Below are positions 12,655 to 12,873 of a DNA stretch of 12,873 bases, piece by piece. This stretch comes from CAYVQU01 sp964453155. Its GTDB lineage: Bacteria > Chloroflexota > Anaerolineae > Anaerolineales > UBA11858. The stretch covers positions 1 through 12,873 of the forward strand of contig CAYVQU010000158.1 of NCBI GenBank assembly GCA_964453155.1. Direction: 5' to 3'. How positions within the stretch are numbered: the first letter of the stretch is position 1; each line of letters opens with the position of its first letter. The translations under genes were made by a program, and so were the position numbers. Below the pieces are notes generated by a model. The model saw nothing but the letters and a program-made list of their open reading frames with translations. It ran no database searches and had not been told where the DNA came from.

Positions 12655-12803
12655 ATTGAACAATAATGTCATTCTGATTGAGCGCAGCGACTGAAGAATC
12701 CCTACGATCTTAATTGTAGTATCAGCTTCACAGGGACTCTTTACTCGCTCTGCTCGCTCACACCGTCCCGGTCCAGGTAGAGTGACAAAAAAATTGTTCA
12801 ACT
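12655..12803. repeat. palindromic repeat downstream of the transporter
   Basis: TTGAACAATAATGTCATTCT (12656-12675) pairs imperfectly with the complement of 12780-12802 (ending TTGTTCAA). Inside, GAGCGCAGCGACTGAAGAATC pairs loosely with the complement of the GACTCTTTACTCGCTC side. It is a GTCATTCTGA-type element, different from the GTCATTGCGA pair. The rest of the gene-free end (12606-12654 and 12804-12873) shows nothing recognisable. Confidence 0.75.
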
Positions 12804-12873
12804 TCAATATAATTCATCTTTCTCTACCCTACATCTAGGATGCAAATGATCAGTCATGGTGTAGACTCTTGTT

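Overview
The window is about 12.9 kb of bacterial chromosome. Its content suggests an anaerobic or facultatively anaerobic Chloroflexota (Anaerolineae-like) bacterium. This assignment is inference: it rests on the abundant imperfect palindromic repeats typical of that group, membrane-anchored multihaem cytochromes, half-size YeeE/YedE proteins and moderate G+C. No marker gene is present to prove it.

Left part (1-4.1 kb), unrelated housekeeping or accessory genes: a + strand aldo/keto reductase (88-960) and a - strand, A+T-rich polytopic GT39-like membrane protein (2590-1004) share a bidirectional terminator. Divergent from the latter is a membrane-anchored pentapeptide-repeat protein with about 50 uninterrupted repeats (2694-3986).

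Central part (4.1-11.1 kb), one probable - strand operon: ArsR-type regulator (10956-10621), octahaem cytochrome of the tetrathionate reductase (OTR) family (10521-9085), heptahaem cytochrome c fused to a cytochrome b561-like membrane domain (9064-6242), a half-size YeeE/YedE protein (6041-5472), and a YeeE/YedE-rhodanese fusion (5404-4166), closed by a hairpin terminator at 4091-4122. The proposed logic is that the cytochrome b part of the heptahaem protein takes electrons from the quinone pool, passes them through its c haems to the membrane-tethered OTR-family enzyme, and the YeeE/YedE proteins move the sulfur product (such as thiosulfate) inward. Upstream of arsR lies a readable control region: a near-consensus sigma70 promoter, a perfect CRP-type palindrome just upstream of its -35, and a 20-bp ArsR-like palindrome just downstream of the expected transcription start.

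Right part: a 665-bp gene-free stretch (10957-11621) holds that control region and a nested set of palindromic repeats. It is followed by a + strand BASS-family transporter (11622-12605) that lacks the cysteine of arsenite-exporting ACR3 proteins, and then another palindromic repeat.

The most unusual structural signal is repeats inside repeats and inside genes. A ~98-bp element with TTAACGTCA ends occurs twice in inverted orientation, each time in the loop of a different palindromic repeat. Another 75-bp palindromic repeat (exactly 25 codons) is built in frame into the signal-peptide region of the heptahaem cytochrome.
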